Positions 25,836 to 33,817 of a DNA stretch of 46,575 bases are shown here, one piece after another. The notes below the pieces were generated by a model. It had not been told where the DNA came from. It saw only the letters and a list, made by a program, of their open reading frames with translations, and ran no database searches. Numbering within the stretch: position 1 is the stretch's first letter; every line of letters starts with the position of its first letter. The stretch covers positions 1-46,575 of the forward strand of contig JAHIND010000033.1 in NCBI GenBank assembly GCA_018896025.1, given 5' to 3'. A program made the position numbers and the translations under genes. Source of the stretch: Pseudomonadota bacterium. Its GTDB lineage: Bacteria; Desulfobacterota; Desulfarculia; Desulfarculales; Desulfarculaceae.

Positions 25836-26531
25836 TTGCCGGCATCAGGGTCATATAGTTCTTGGGAGAGGTTCCAATTCTGGCTGGTTTCGCAGTTGGC
25901 CGCCCGTTTGGTGCGCGCTGTTTTCCGCACCTGTAGGGTGGAGATTTTGCGCAACGATCTGGTTGAGAAATACTTCAACCTGGGAAAGCCGGGAATCGGC
26001 ATCACCTGGCACCGGGGAGCCATCTTTTCCCTGTACTTTTTCGGCAACAAGCGCCCCGCCGTAATGATCAGCCGATCCCGGGACGGTGAATACCTGGCTC
26101 GCTATCTGGCCATCATGGGCGGGGTGCCGGTGCGGGGATCTTCCAGCCACGGAGGCCTGGCCGCCCTCAAGGAAATGGCAGATTATCTGCAAGGCGGTCC
26201 GGCCCGCTATGCCGCAACCGTGGCCGACGGTCCTCGGGGGCCGCGCTACGTGGCCAAAAAGGGTATGATAGCCTTGGCCTCGCAGACTGGACTGCCCTTG
26301 GTTCCCCTGATGTGGTCCGCCAAAAGGGTGTGGGTGCTAAAAAACACCTGGGATCGCACCATGATCCCCAAGCCCTTTGCCAAGGTGGTGTTCACCGCAG
26401 GCAAGGAGTTCCGCTACCCGCCGGACCTCAAGGGCCAGGAGCTGGAAGATGCCCGTCAGGAAATGGAAGACGAACTCAACCGCCTCAGGGACGAGTTGGA
26501 CCAAATAACCGGCTACCACGAACCTGCCTGA
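25836..26531 (+). CDS. DUF374 lysophospholipid acyltransferase-like protein
   Basis: 231 residues. GIGITWHRGAIFSLYFFGNK holds the acyltransferase-type histidine (HRGA in place of the usual HxxxxD), AVMISRSRDGEYLAR, PVRGSSSHGGLAAL, the ADGPRGPRY motif, and a C-terminal tail of charged helices. DUF374 proteins sit near lipid A and phospholipid enzymes, and function is not established. The start is TTG 25836, with GGGAG about seven bases upstream; the first ATG in frame would remove conserved residues. It shares no clear operon with the downstream helicase, 73 bases on. Confidence 0.8.
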   Translation: MPASGSYSSWERFQFWLVSQLAARLVRAVFRTCRVEILRNDLVEKYFNLGKPGIGITWHRGAIFSLYFFGNKRPAVMISRSRDGEYLARYLAIMGGVPVRGSSSHGGLAALKEMADYLQGGPARYAATVADGPRGPRYVAKKGMIALASQTGLPLVPLMWSAKRVWVLKNTWDRTMIPKPFAKVVFTAGKEFRYPPDLKGQELEDARQEMEDELNRLRDELDQITGYHEPA

Positions 26532-26604
26532 CCCTTTTTACACCTACAAGGCATTGCCGCCGGGCGCTGGCCTGCGTTAGGATGGCTCCAGCCGGGAGAA
26601 TTTT

Positions 26605-29328
26605 TTGAGCAAGCGACCACCTAGGAAAAGACGCACCCCGCCTCGCGGCGCTCCGCGCCGACCGCGCCCTCAGCAGACGGAAGCCACCCCCTACAACCCC
26701 AGAGTCAACCCCAAGCTCAAGCCGGTGCTGGCTGACGTGGGGGTTCCCCAGGACGCTCCTTTCAAAGCGGACCCCTTTCAGGTCGAGGCGGTGGAGTTGC
26801 TTGACTCCCAGGACGTGGTGGTCAGCGCTCCTACCGGCTCGGGCAAGACCTGGATCGCCGAGCAGGCCATCGCCCGCACCTTGGCCAAGGGGCAGCGGGC
26901 CTGGTACGCCAGCCCGCTCAAGGCCCTGTCCAACGCCAAGCTGGCCGAGTTCGGTGAGATCTTCGGGCGCGAAAACGTGGGAATTCTCACCGGCGACCGC
27001 AAGGAAAACCTAAACGCTAAGCTTATCGTGGGCACCACCGAGATCCTGCGCAACCAGCTCTACGACGCCATGCACCGGGGCAACGACCTGGACGCGGGCC
27101 TGGTGGTGCTGGACGAGGCCCATTTCCTGGGCGACCCGGACCGGGGGGTGGTGTGGGAAGAGGTGATCATCTATCTGCCGGTGCGGGTGCGCCTGTTGCT
27201 GCTTTCGGCCACGGTGGCCAACGCCTCCCAGATCGCCCGCTGGCTCAATTTCGTGCGCGACGAGCCCTGCGCCACGGTGCTCAGCAATCAGAGGCCGGTG
27301 CCCCTGTATCCCCTATTCCTGATGCCCGACGGCGAGCTGACCCCGCTCAAGACCACCAGGGGCCTATTCGCCAAGGTGCGTCAATTCTTGGAAGGCAAGG
27401 CCAAGGACCGCTCCCGCTGGCAGGGCAACCACATCCCTCCCTTCGGCCACATACTACAATCTCTGGAACAAGCCGACCTGCTGCCGGCCATCTTTTTCCT
27501 GAAGTCACGCTCCGACTGCGACGCGGCCCTGGAATACACCGCCTCGGCCCATCTGGAGTACGACATTCAGCGCACTGAGCGGCTGAACCGGGAGATCGAC
27601 GCCTGGCTGGAGCAATATCCCTTTTTGCAGGGCCAAGCCCAGATCGACCTGATCCGCCGGGTGCAGGTGGCCAGCCACCACGCGGGGCATCTTCCCCTGG
27701 GCAAGCTCCTGGTGGAGCGGCTGATGCAAAAGGGCCTGCTCAAGGCCATCTTCAGCACCTCCACCGTGGCCGCGGGGGTGAACTTCCCGGCCCGCACCGT
27801 GGTAATAACCCAGAGCGACCGCTTCAACGGGCGGGAGTTCGTGGAGCTCAAGGCCACGGACCTGTTGCAGATGACCGGCAGGGCCGGACGCCGGGGCATG
27901 GACAACATCGGCTTCGCCTGCGTGGTGCCCGGCCCCTTCAACGACGTGGCCCTCACCGCCACCCTGCTGGACTCGGAGCCCGAGCCCATAGAGAGCCAGC
28001 TCTCCATCAACTTCTCCATGGTGCTCAACCTGCTGCTCTCCCAGCGCCCGGCCGAGGTAAAGCAGCTTCTGGGCATGTCCCTGGCCACTTTCCAGCGCCT
28101 GGAGCGCACCGACGGCAAGCCGCGCACCAAGGCCGGGCCCCAAAGAGTGCTCAAGACCCTGGCCCAGGAGCTGGCCGGCTCCCATTGCCCCGGCCCGGAA
28201 GAGGCGGTGGTGCGGCGGCGGCGGCGGCGTCAACTGGAGCGCCTGCGCCATAGGCTGGAAAGCGAGGCGGCTGACGGTGAACGGGGCCTTTGGGGCGCCC
28301 TGACCCGGGGGCGGGTCTTGATGGACATGTACGGCGCGGCCTGGGCGGTCTTGCGCCGTGAGGAGAGCCCCGACGGCCGTGGGGTGCTGGCCATCAGCCT
28401 GGAAAAAGAGCGCCGCCTTACCAGGGGCCATCCCCGCCTGGAGTTCGTGGGCCTGGAAGAGATCGCGGGGGTGTTCCAGGAGGAACTTAACCTTCCCCAG
28501 GCCGGTGGCGGCCGGTCCCTGGCCGAGGCCGTGCTAAACCAGGCTCCCCGGCGGCCCACCCCCCTGGGCGCGCCCCAGATCGAGCGCCTGGCCGCCCAGG
28601 AAGCCGCCGAGCTGTCCGAGCGCCTGGAGGCGGTGGAGAGCGAGCAGGGGAGCCTGATATGCTCCTCCTGCCCGGCCCAGGACGAGTGCCTCAAGAGCAA
28701 AAAAGGCCTGGGACGCCTGTTGGACCAGGCCGAGGAACAGCTTGCCGAGGTGGCGGACCAGAGCCACGCCTTTTGGTACGACTTTGTGCGCCACCTGGAG
28801 TTCTTGCGCACCGAGGGCTTTGCCGATCCCCAGGGCCGCCTGACCCCGGACGGCCTGTGGGCCAGCCAGCTTCGTCTGGACCAGCCGGTGCTCATAGCCG
28901 AGGCCATCCGCCAAGGCGCCCTGCCCCGGCAGGCCCCGGTGCTTCTGGCGGCCATCCTGGCCCTGTTCGTGGACGAGCGCGAACCGGACTTCACCCCGGC
29001 CCTGGACCGCCGCCTGCGCCAGGCCCTGGCCGGGCTGCGTCAGGCCCTGGACCCCATGATCGAGCGCCTGAGCCAGTGGGGTTTCGACACCCCGGTGTTG
29101 CCCTACCGCGCGGCGGCGGCCATCTACGCCTGGTGCCAGTTGGTTGACTTCGACAAGGTGGTGAGCCTATACGGCGGGGCCGAGGGCGATATCGCCCAGC
29201 TCATTTACCGCACCGCCGACAATTTGAGGCAGCTCATCAGCCTGCAGGATACCCACCCTCACCTAGCCGCCACGGCCCGGGACGCGGTGGAACTTCTCCT
29301 GCGGCCCCCGGTGGTGGTGCCCACCTAG
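26605..29328 (+). CDS. Ski2-like DEAD/DEAH-box helicase with DSHCT-type C-terminal domain
   Basis: 907 residues, TTG start with GGGAG upstream. An arginine/proline-rich tail precedes the helicase core: Walker A APTGSGKT, motif Ia SPLKALSNAKLAEF, Walker B VVLDEAHFLGD, motif III LLLSATVAN, and motifs V and VI STVAAGVNFPARTVV and QMTGRAGRRGMD. The C-terminal ~190 residues (GRLTPDGLWASQLR onward to RPAVDSV-like ending) resemble the DSHCT domain of Mtr4/Ski2 and actinobacterial HelY. A cysteine cluster near residue 690 (ICSSCPAQDEC) may bind metal. Such enzymes unwind RNA for exosome-like degradation in eukaryotes and archaea. Bacterial RNA partners are not established. Confidence 0.9.
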   Translation: MSKRPPRKRRTPPRGAPRRPRPQQTEATPYNPRVNPKLKPVLADVGVPQDAPFKADPFQVEAVELLDSQDVVVSAPTGSGKTWIAEQAIARTLAKGQRAWYASPLKALSNAKLAEFGEIFGRENVGILTGDRKENLNAKLIVGTTEILRNQLYDAMHRGNDLDAGLVVLDEAHFLGDPDRGVVWEEVIIYLPVRVRLLLLSATVANASQIARWLNFVRDEPCATVLSNQRPVPLYPLFLMPDGELTPLKTTRGLFAKVRQFLEGKAKDRSRWQGNHIPPFGHILQSLEQADLLPAIFFLKSRSDCDAALEYTASAHLEYDIQRTERLNREIDAWLEQYPFLQGQAQIDLIRRVQVASHHAGHLPLGKLLVERLMQKGLLKAIFSTSTVAAGVNFPARTVVITQSDRFNGREFVELKATDLLQMTGRAGRRGMDNIGFACVVPGPFNDVALTATLLDSEPEPIESQLSINFSMVLNLLLSQRPAEVKQLLGMSLATFQRLERTDGKPRTKAGPQRVLKTLAQELAGSHCPGPEEAVVRRRRRRQLERLRHRLESEAADGERGLWGALTRGRVLMDMYGAAWAVLRREESPDGRGVLAISLEKERRLTRGHPRLEFVGLEEIAGVFQEELNLPQAGGGRSLAEAVLNQAPRRPTPLGAPQIERLAAQEAAELSERLEAVESEQGSLICSSCPAQDECLKSKKGLGRLLDQAEEQLAEVADQSHAFWYDFVRHLEFLRTEGFADPQGRLTPDGLWASQLRLDQPVLIAEAIRQGALPRQAPVLLAAILALFVDEREPDFTPALDRRLRQALAGLRQALDPMIERLSQWGFDTPVLPYRAAAAIYAWCQLVDFDKVVSLYGGAEGDIAQLIYRTADNLRQLISLQDTHPHLAATARDAVELLLRPPVVVPT

Positions 29329-29333
29329 GTGGC

Positions 29334-29765
29334 GTTGCATATTACAATAGCGGGCTGATGGCGCTCGGCCAAGCGCTAGGGACGAGGCGTAACGAAGCCG
29401 AGCGCGGCAGATGGATATGCTTCAAGCCCGACAGGCAATTTTCAAAACAGCCACACCTAGTTGAGCGGAAAAGCCCACCCTAGGCGGACCGCTCCTTGGC
29501 GTCCGCAGCCTTGTCAAACTATGTTCTGTTGCAATTTACAATAGGCCGTTCAGGCCAAATCTCACCTGAAGTAACGGGCAGTTCGCCTGGCAGGGCCGAA
29601 CCCGTCCCGGCGTGACGATTTTCAATTTGGCCTAGGTAGGGATTTTTGGAATAGCCTCCCCCATTTGAGCGTCACGGTCCCCCGAGGGTCCACTTGCTTA
29701 CCCATGCTCCAGATGGGGAGCCATGTCGATTAATTACACCTCAAGGTGTAGTTGCATTTTACAAC
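29334..29765 (+). repeat. three copies of a 15-bp dyad motif, GTTGCAWWTTACAAY
   Basis: GTTGCATATTACAAT (29334-29348), GTTGCAATTTACAAT (29528-29542) and GTTGCATTTTACAAC (29751-29765), all on the same strand. Each has the near-palindromic core TTGCA-N3-TACAA. The copies sit 194 and 223 bases apart in the noncoding stretch before the permease, with the last about 197 bases from its ATG. This looks like operator sites for one regulator or repeat-element ends. Confidence 0.6.
29735..29750 (+). promoter_or_regulatory. possible operator: 7-bp dyad TACACCT/AGGTGTA
   Basis: TACACCT, CA, AGGTGTA is an exact dyad that directly abuts the third copy of the GTTGCA motif. The spacing suggests a transcription-factor site. 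No regulator gene for it lies in the window. Confidence 0.4.
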
Positions 29766-29961
29766 GATAATGACGCCAATCTTGTTACTTTTTTCTTTAA
29801 GTCTGGCTACCACCTGTGCTAATAAAGCTTGTGCGAATAGCCCACGCCTGCGGGAGTGAGCCTGCTTCTCCTCCGGCGGTGGTGCAAGATAACGTTTTAA
29901 CAACCATTTTCAACCCCCGCGCCCTTTCACTTTAGCGGTTTGGAGGGGAGGACGCTACCTC

Positions 29962-31578
29962 ATGTCGCACGATCACGACTCCCATGGCGGCTCTGAAGGC
30001 AGCATGAAGGGCCGCATTTTGTGGCTCAGCGTTGGCGTGGCTATCTTTCTCCTGGTCGGATTCGCGTTGCCCACCCCGGACAGCGTGGTTCATATCGTGG
30101 AGAAATACGGCTTCGCCCAAAAAATGATTTCTTGGCACATCGCCCATAACATCCAGGATGCGGCCCACAAGACCATGGTGGTGCTGGGCATCATTCCCAT
30201 GGCGGTCATTTTTTTCGCAACCGAGGCCATCCCCATCGGCCTCACCGGCATACTCATGCCGGTGCTGGCCTACTTCCTACATCTATTGCCCATGAAGTCC
30301 ATCGGCAAGTCCTTTGCCGGCGACGCCCCCATGTTCCTCTTGGGGGTGCTGGCCATGGGCGTGGCGGTGGTGGACGTGGGGCTGCACAAGCGACTGGCCG
30401 CCTGGCTCCTGGGCTGGACCAGGGGCTTTTACGTGCCGATCTTCGTGTTGTGCATATCCATGGCCGTGGTGGGCAGCTTCATCTCCGCCCACGCCATGTG
30501 CGCCTTTATGACTCCGGTGATGATGGCGGTGTACTACGGCTCGGTGGCGGCCAACAGCCAGGGAGGCCGGGTGACCCACGAACCGGCCCTGGCCAAGTTC
30601 TTGCTGTTCTCCCTTTGTTTCGCCTTGAACGTAGGAGGCGTGGGCAGCCCGGCGGCCGGCGGCCGAAACGTGATCATGATGGGCTTCTGGTCCGAGTACA
30701 AGGTGCCCATGGACTTCTTTACCTGGATGACCTACGGCCTGCCCATCGTGCCCCTCATGGGCTTCTTGGTGGCCGTGTACATGATCTTCGTATTCGGGCG
30801 TCAAATTAAGACCAAGGACCTGACCCCGGGCCTGGCGGCCATCAAGGACGAGACCCGCAAGATGGGCAAGATGAGCTACTCCGAGTACGTCACCTTCGGC
30901 ATGCTTCTGCTCATCCTGGCCTTGTGGATCTTCGGCGGCGAGGAAATGGGCCTGGGCGGCCCGGCCCTGTTGGCCCTATTGATCCCGGTTATCTTCCGCA
31001 CCACCGAGTGGCGCAAGATCCTGGCCGGCATCTCCTGGGACGCCTGGTTCATGTACTGCGGCGCTCTCACCCTGGGCGCCTTGCTCAAGGAGTCCGGCGC
31101 GGCCATGTGGCTGGCCCAGACCTTCCTGGAGGCGCTCAGTTCGGTGGGCATGTCCAAGGGCTTCGGCCTGTGGGTGGGCATGAGCGGCCTGTCCGGCCTG
31201 ATGACCAACTTCATGTCCGACGCGGGCACCACCGCCCTGTTGGGCCCCATCGCCATCCCCATGGGCCTGATGACCGGGGTGCAAGGCGAGCCCTGGGCCG
31301 TGGGTCTGGCCGTGGCCTTCGCCACCAGCTTCGCCCACTTCCTCATCGTGGGCACGCCCAACAACGCCATCGTCTACGGCCTGGGCGTGTACCCCGACAC
31401 CGGAGAGCGGGTAATCCACCCGGTGGACTTCTTGAAGTACGGCTTCGTGCTGTGGGTGATCTGCATGTTGGTCATCTGGGTCGTGGGCTTCCTGGTCATC
31501 TACAACATAGTAGGCTTCCCGGAAGGTATCCTGGAAACCGCCACCAAGGCCATGCAGGCCGGAAGCATGGCCAAGTAA
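29962..31578 (+). CDS. SLC13/DASS-family anion permease
   Basis: 538 residues with about 12 hydrophobic helices. FFATEAIPIGLTGILMPVLA near the N-terminal half, FMTPVMMAV, the pair of re-entrant-like segments including LGALLKESGAAMWLAQ, and AFATSFAHFLIVGTPNNAIV (a typical SxxFxxPxGTPxN relative) place it in the divalent anion:sodium symporter family. Dicarboxylates, sulfate or related anions are possible cargo. An unusual histidine/acid-rich N-terminus (HDHDSHGG) precedes the first helix. A GGAGGGGAGG ribosome-binding site lies upstream. A CBS-domain gene follows after 115 bases, with a 10-bp hairpin between them. Confidence 0.88.
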   Translation: MSHDHDSHGGSEGSMKGRILWLSVGVAIFLLVGFALPTPDSVVHIVEKYGFAQKMISWHIAHNIQDAAHKTMVVLGIIPMAVIFFATEAIPIGLTGILMPVLAYFLHLLPMKSIGKSFAGDAPMFLLGVLAMGVAVVDVGLHKRLAAWLLGWTRGFYVPIFVLCISMAVVGSFISAHAMCAFMTPVMMAVYYGSVAANSQGGRVTHEPALAKFLLFSLCFALNVGGVGSPAAGGRNVIMMGFWSEYKVPMDFFTWMTYGLPIVPLMGFLVAVYMIFVFGRQIKTKDLTPGLAAIKDETRKMGKMSYSEYVTFGMLLLILALWIFGGEEMGLGGPALLALLIPVIFRTTEWRKILAGISWDAWFMYCGALTLGALLKESGAAMWLAQTFLEALSSVGMSKGFGLWVGMSGLSGLMTNFMSDAGTTALLGPIAIPMGLMTGVQGEPWAVGLAVAFATSFAHFLIVGTPNNAIVYGLGVYPDTGERVIHPVDFLKYGFVLWVICMLVIWVVGFLVIYNIVGFPEGILETATKAMQAGSMAK

Positions 31579-31632
31579 CAGGGTTGCCCGCAGACCTGGT
31601 GGATGCGATCCTAGTAATTAGATAAATGCTTG

Positions 31633-31663
31633 CCGGTGGGGCTCTGCCCCAGCGCCCCACCGG
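31633..31663 (+). other. 10-bp hairpin between permease and CBS genes
   Basis: CCGGTGGGGC (31633-31642) pairs exactly with GCCCCACCGG (31654-31663) around an 11-base loop. No T tract follows, so it is more likely an mRNA-stability or processing element than a terminator. Confidence 0.65.
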
Positions 31664-31693
31664 TGAAGCTCCGGCGAAAAAAAGAGGGCTGTT

Positions 31694-32248
31694 ATGAAGA
31701 CCAAAAGCGTCAAGGATATCATGGTGCCGCTGGCCGAATACGCCACCGTCCATCAAGAAGCCACCTTGTTCGAGGCGGTGCAGGCCCTGGAAAAATCCTG
31801 GGGCCAGTCGCGCGCCTCCAAGTTCAAGCATCGGGCGGTGCTGGTCCTGGATGAAAAAGGTTACGTGGTCGGCAAGGTGTCCCATTGGGACCTTCTGCAA
31901 GCCCTGGAGCCCAAGTACCGCAAAATCGCCGACTTCGATCGTCTGACTCACTTCGGCCTCAACCCCGCCTTCATGCGCTCCATGGTGGACAAGGAGGAGC
32001 TCTGGGCCGATCCCTGGAACCTGCTGTGCTCCCGGGCCTCCAACATCCTGGTGAAAAACGCCATGCGCTCCCTGTCCGAAGACGATTTCGTCGACGAGGA
32101 CGCATCCCTGGCCCACGCCACCCACTTGTTGGTCATGGGCCGCAAGCTCTCGGTGCTGGTGCGCCGGGGCGACAAGGTGGTGGGCGTGCTGAGGATCGTG
32201 GACGTATGCGACAACGTCTGCGAGATGATCAAGACCTGCACGCTCTAA
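31694..32248 (+). CDS. CBS-domain protein
   Basis: 184 residues. Two CBS repeats: SVKDIMVPLAEYATVHQEAT to HRAVLVLDEKGYVVGKVSH, and VKNAMRSLSEDDFVDEDASL to LSVLVRRGDKVVGVLRI. The linker between them (from WDLLQALEPKYRK to LWADPWNLLCSRAS) is longer than usual and holds a cysteine. CBS pairs bind adenine nucleotides or similar ligands and gate partner proteins. It likely senses energy state for the permease, inferred from the shared orientation and the 115-base gap. Followed by a UUCG terminator. Confidence 0.85.
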   Translation: MKTKSVKDIMVPLAEYATVHQEATLFEAVQALEKSWGQSRASKFKHRAVLVLDEKGYVVGKVSHWDLLQALEPKYRKIADFDRLTHFGLNPAFMRSMVDKEELWADPWNLLCSRASNILVKNAMRSLSEDDFVDEDASLAHATHLLVMGRKLSVLVRRGDKVVGVLRIVDVCDNVCEMIKTCTL

Positions 32249-32269
32249 GAGCGCTCGCACCGAAATGAC

Positions 32270-32303
32270 AAGGGAGGGCTTCGGCCCTCCCTTTCTTGTT
32301 TTA
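32270..32303 (+). terminator. UUCG-loop terminator after the CBS gene
   Basis: AAGGGAGGGC, TTCG, GCCCTCCCTT, then TTCTTGTTTT. It is 22 bases after the CBS stop and 12 bases before the convergent ftsY stop. Confidence 0.93.
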
Positions 32304-32314
32304 TATAGGCCGCC

Positions 32315-33433
32315 CTAGAAGATGGCTTCGGCGAAGCCCTCGGCCTCAAAGGGTTTGAGGTCTTCCATGCCCTCGCCCAGGCCCACGAAGCAGATGGGCA
32401 GCTTCATCTCGCCGGAGATGGCCACCACCACCCCGCCCTTGGCCGTACCGTCCAGCTTGGTCAGGACCAACCCGGTGAGCGGCACCACCTGGTTGAACAG
32501 CTTGGCCTGTTGCAGGGCGTTTTGCCCGGTGGTGGCGTCCAAGACCAGGATCACCTCATGGGGCGCGCCGGGCAGCTTTTTACCCAGCACCCGGTGGATC
32601 TTCTTGAGCTCCTCCATGAGATTGACCTTGGTGTGCAGGCGTCCGGCTGTGTCGATGAGCACCAGGTCGCGGTCCCGCTTGAGAGCGGCCTCCACCGCGT
32701 CGAAGGCCACGGCAGAGGGGTCGGCCCCTTCCTGGCCGCCCACGATGTCGCAGCCCACCCGCTCGGACCAGATGGTGAGCTGCTCGTTGGCCGCCGCCCG
32801 GAAGGTGTCGCCCGCGGCCAGGAGCACCGAGCGGCCCTGGCTCTTGAAGTAATGGGCCAGCTTGCCGATGCTGGTGGTTTTGCCCACTCCGTTGACCCCC
32901 ACCACCATGATGACGTGGGGGTGGTTGTCGCGCTCCGGCGCGGTGGGGACCTCCTGCAGCACCTCGGCGATGCCCTTGCGCAGGGCCTGCTTAAGGGCCT
33001 CGGCGTCGTCCAGCTCCTTGCGGGCCACCTTGCCCCTTAGCTGCTCGATGAGCTTCAGGCTGGTGTGCACCCCCAGGTCGGCGGTGACCAGCACCTCCTC
33101 CAGATCGTCCAATACCTCGTCGTCGATCTTCTTGCCCAGGGTGATGCGGTCTATGGAGCCGCCGATCTTGTCCTTGGTCTTTTTAAGCCGCCGCCCCAGG
33201 CGCCCCCACAAGCCCGGCTTTGGCTCTTCTTCGGTAGACGGCTCGGGCTCTGGCTCGACTTCTGGTTCCGGCTCGGCCTCGTCTTCGATTTCGGGCGCTG
33301 AGGGCTCGGCCTCTTCTTGCGGTGGGCGCTTGGGCTCGACCGGCTCCGGCGCGGCGGCCTGTTCCTGGGCCTCCAGCTGTTCGTCCTGCTCCTGCTGCGC
33401 CTTTTTCTTTTTAAAGCGGTCGAAAAAAGACAT
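32315..33433 (-). CDS. ftsY: signal recognition particle receptor FtsY
   Basis: 372 residues. An acidic, low-complexity N-terminus (about residues 15-75, rich in E and P) is followed by the NG domain: G1 GVNGVGKTT, then SVLLAAGDTFRAAA, DTAGR, TKLDGTAKGG and the C-terminal GLGEGMEDLKPF. It is the SRP receptor GTPase that delivers ribosome-nascent-chain complexes to the Sec translocon. ATG at 33433. It is followed in its own direction by the CBS gene's terminator region. Upstream lies a 251-bp palindromic element. Confidence 0.96.
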   Translation of the reverse strand: MSFFDRFKKKKAQQEQDEQLEAQEQAAAPEPVEPKRPPQEEAEPSAPEIEDEAEPEPEVEPEPEPSTEEEPKPGLWGRLGRRLKKTKDKIGGSIDRITLGKKIDDEVLDDLEEVLVTADLGVHTSLKLIEQLRGKVARKELDDAEALKQALRKGIAEVLQEVPTAPERDNHPHVIMVVGVNGVGKTTSIGKLAHYFKSQGRSVLLAAGDTFRAAANEQLTIWSERVGCDIVGGQEGADPSAVAFDAVEAALKRDRDLVLIDTAGRLHTKVNLMEELKKIHRVLGKKLPGAPHEVILVLDATTGQNALQQAKLFNQVVPLTGLVLTKLDGTAKGGVVVAISGEMKLPICFVGLGEGMEDLKPFEAEGFAEAIF

Positions 33434-33480
33434 GGCATCCGATCAAGGTGGAGGTAAAAAGCTTCGGGCAGGCCCCAGGC

Positions 33481-33731
33481 CGGATATTTCATGAGAGCTG
33501 CGCGGCATGAAACAAGGGGGCAATTTTTATGGCACCGTTATGAAAAAAGCACTCACATTGTCAACGCGCAGTGCTTATTCCCAACCGGCACAGCCAGCCG
33601 CCGGCAGACAAGGCGACCGACAAGCGAGGGCCGAAGGCGTAGCTTAAGCTACGTCGAGACCCGAGCGCAGTCGGCAACACCGTAGGCCGGTGGCTGGCGC
33701 AGCCGGACGCGCAGCCTTCATGAAATATCCG
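33481..33731. mobile_element. 251-bp MITE-like palindromic element
   Basis: The ends are 24-bp inverted repeats with two mismatches. The left starts CGGATATTTCATGA GA GCTGCGCG at 33481-33504. The right, read from the other strand, has AG in place of GA and ends at 33731. Inside, GCCAGCCGCCGGC (33593-33605) pairs with GCCGGTGGCTGGC (33686-33698), and CGTAGCTTAAGCTACG (33638-33653) is a perfect 16-base palindrome. No ORF of coding character fills it. It occupies the gap between ftsY and smc. The nested hairpins and terminal repeats suggest a non-autonomous transposable element or REP-type repeat. No target-site duplication could be confirmed. Confidence 0.65.
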
Positions 33732-33817
33732 GGCTAGGCCCGCCCGGCAAATCTAATAAGCCCCGCCCTCCACGTCAAGGGCGTAACTGTTTGTCTATAA
33801 ACAGCGCCCTCGCCTTT

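Larger units (their letters stand above)
29329..29961. other. 633-base noncoding interval upstream of the SLC13 permease
   Basis: There is no plausible gene. It contains a 12-base palindrome around the helicase stop (CCACCTAGGTGG), a 9-bp hairpin (29361-29369 with 29397-29405), a structured GC-rich patch near 29575-29625, three copies of an operator-like motif, and a 7-bp dyad (29735-29750). A -10-like TAATAA occurs near 29819-29824, before the permease. Confidence 0.6.

Noticed and set aside
29341..29460. Possible small RNA from hairpin 29361-29405
   Set aside because: A 9-bp stem with a 27-nt loop and no T tail or promoter is too weak on its own; listed only as part of the noncoding interval.
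32315..33433. FtsY N-terminal low-complexity tract as a repeat array
   Set aside because: The E/P-rich codons are the normal acidic A-domain of FtsY, with no exact repeat unit.
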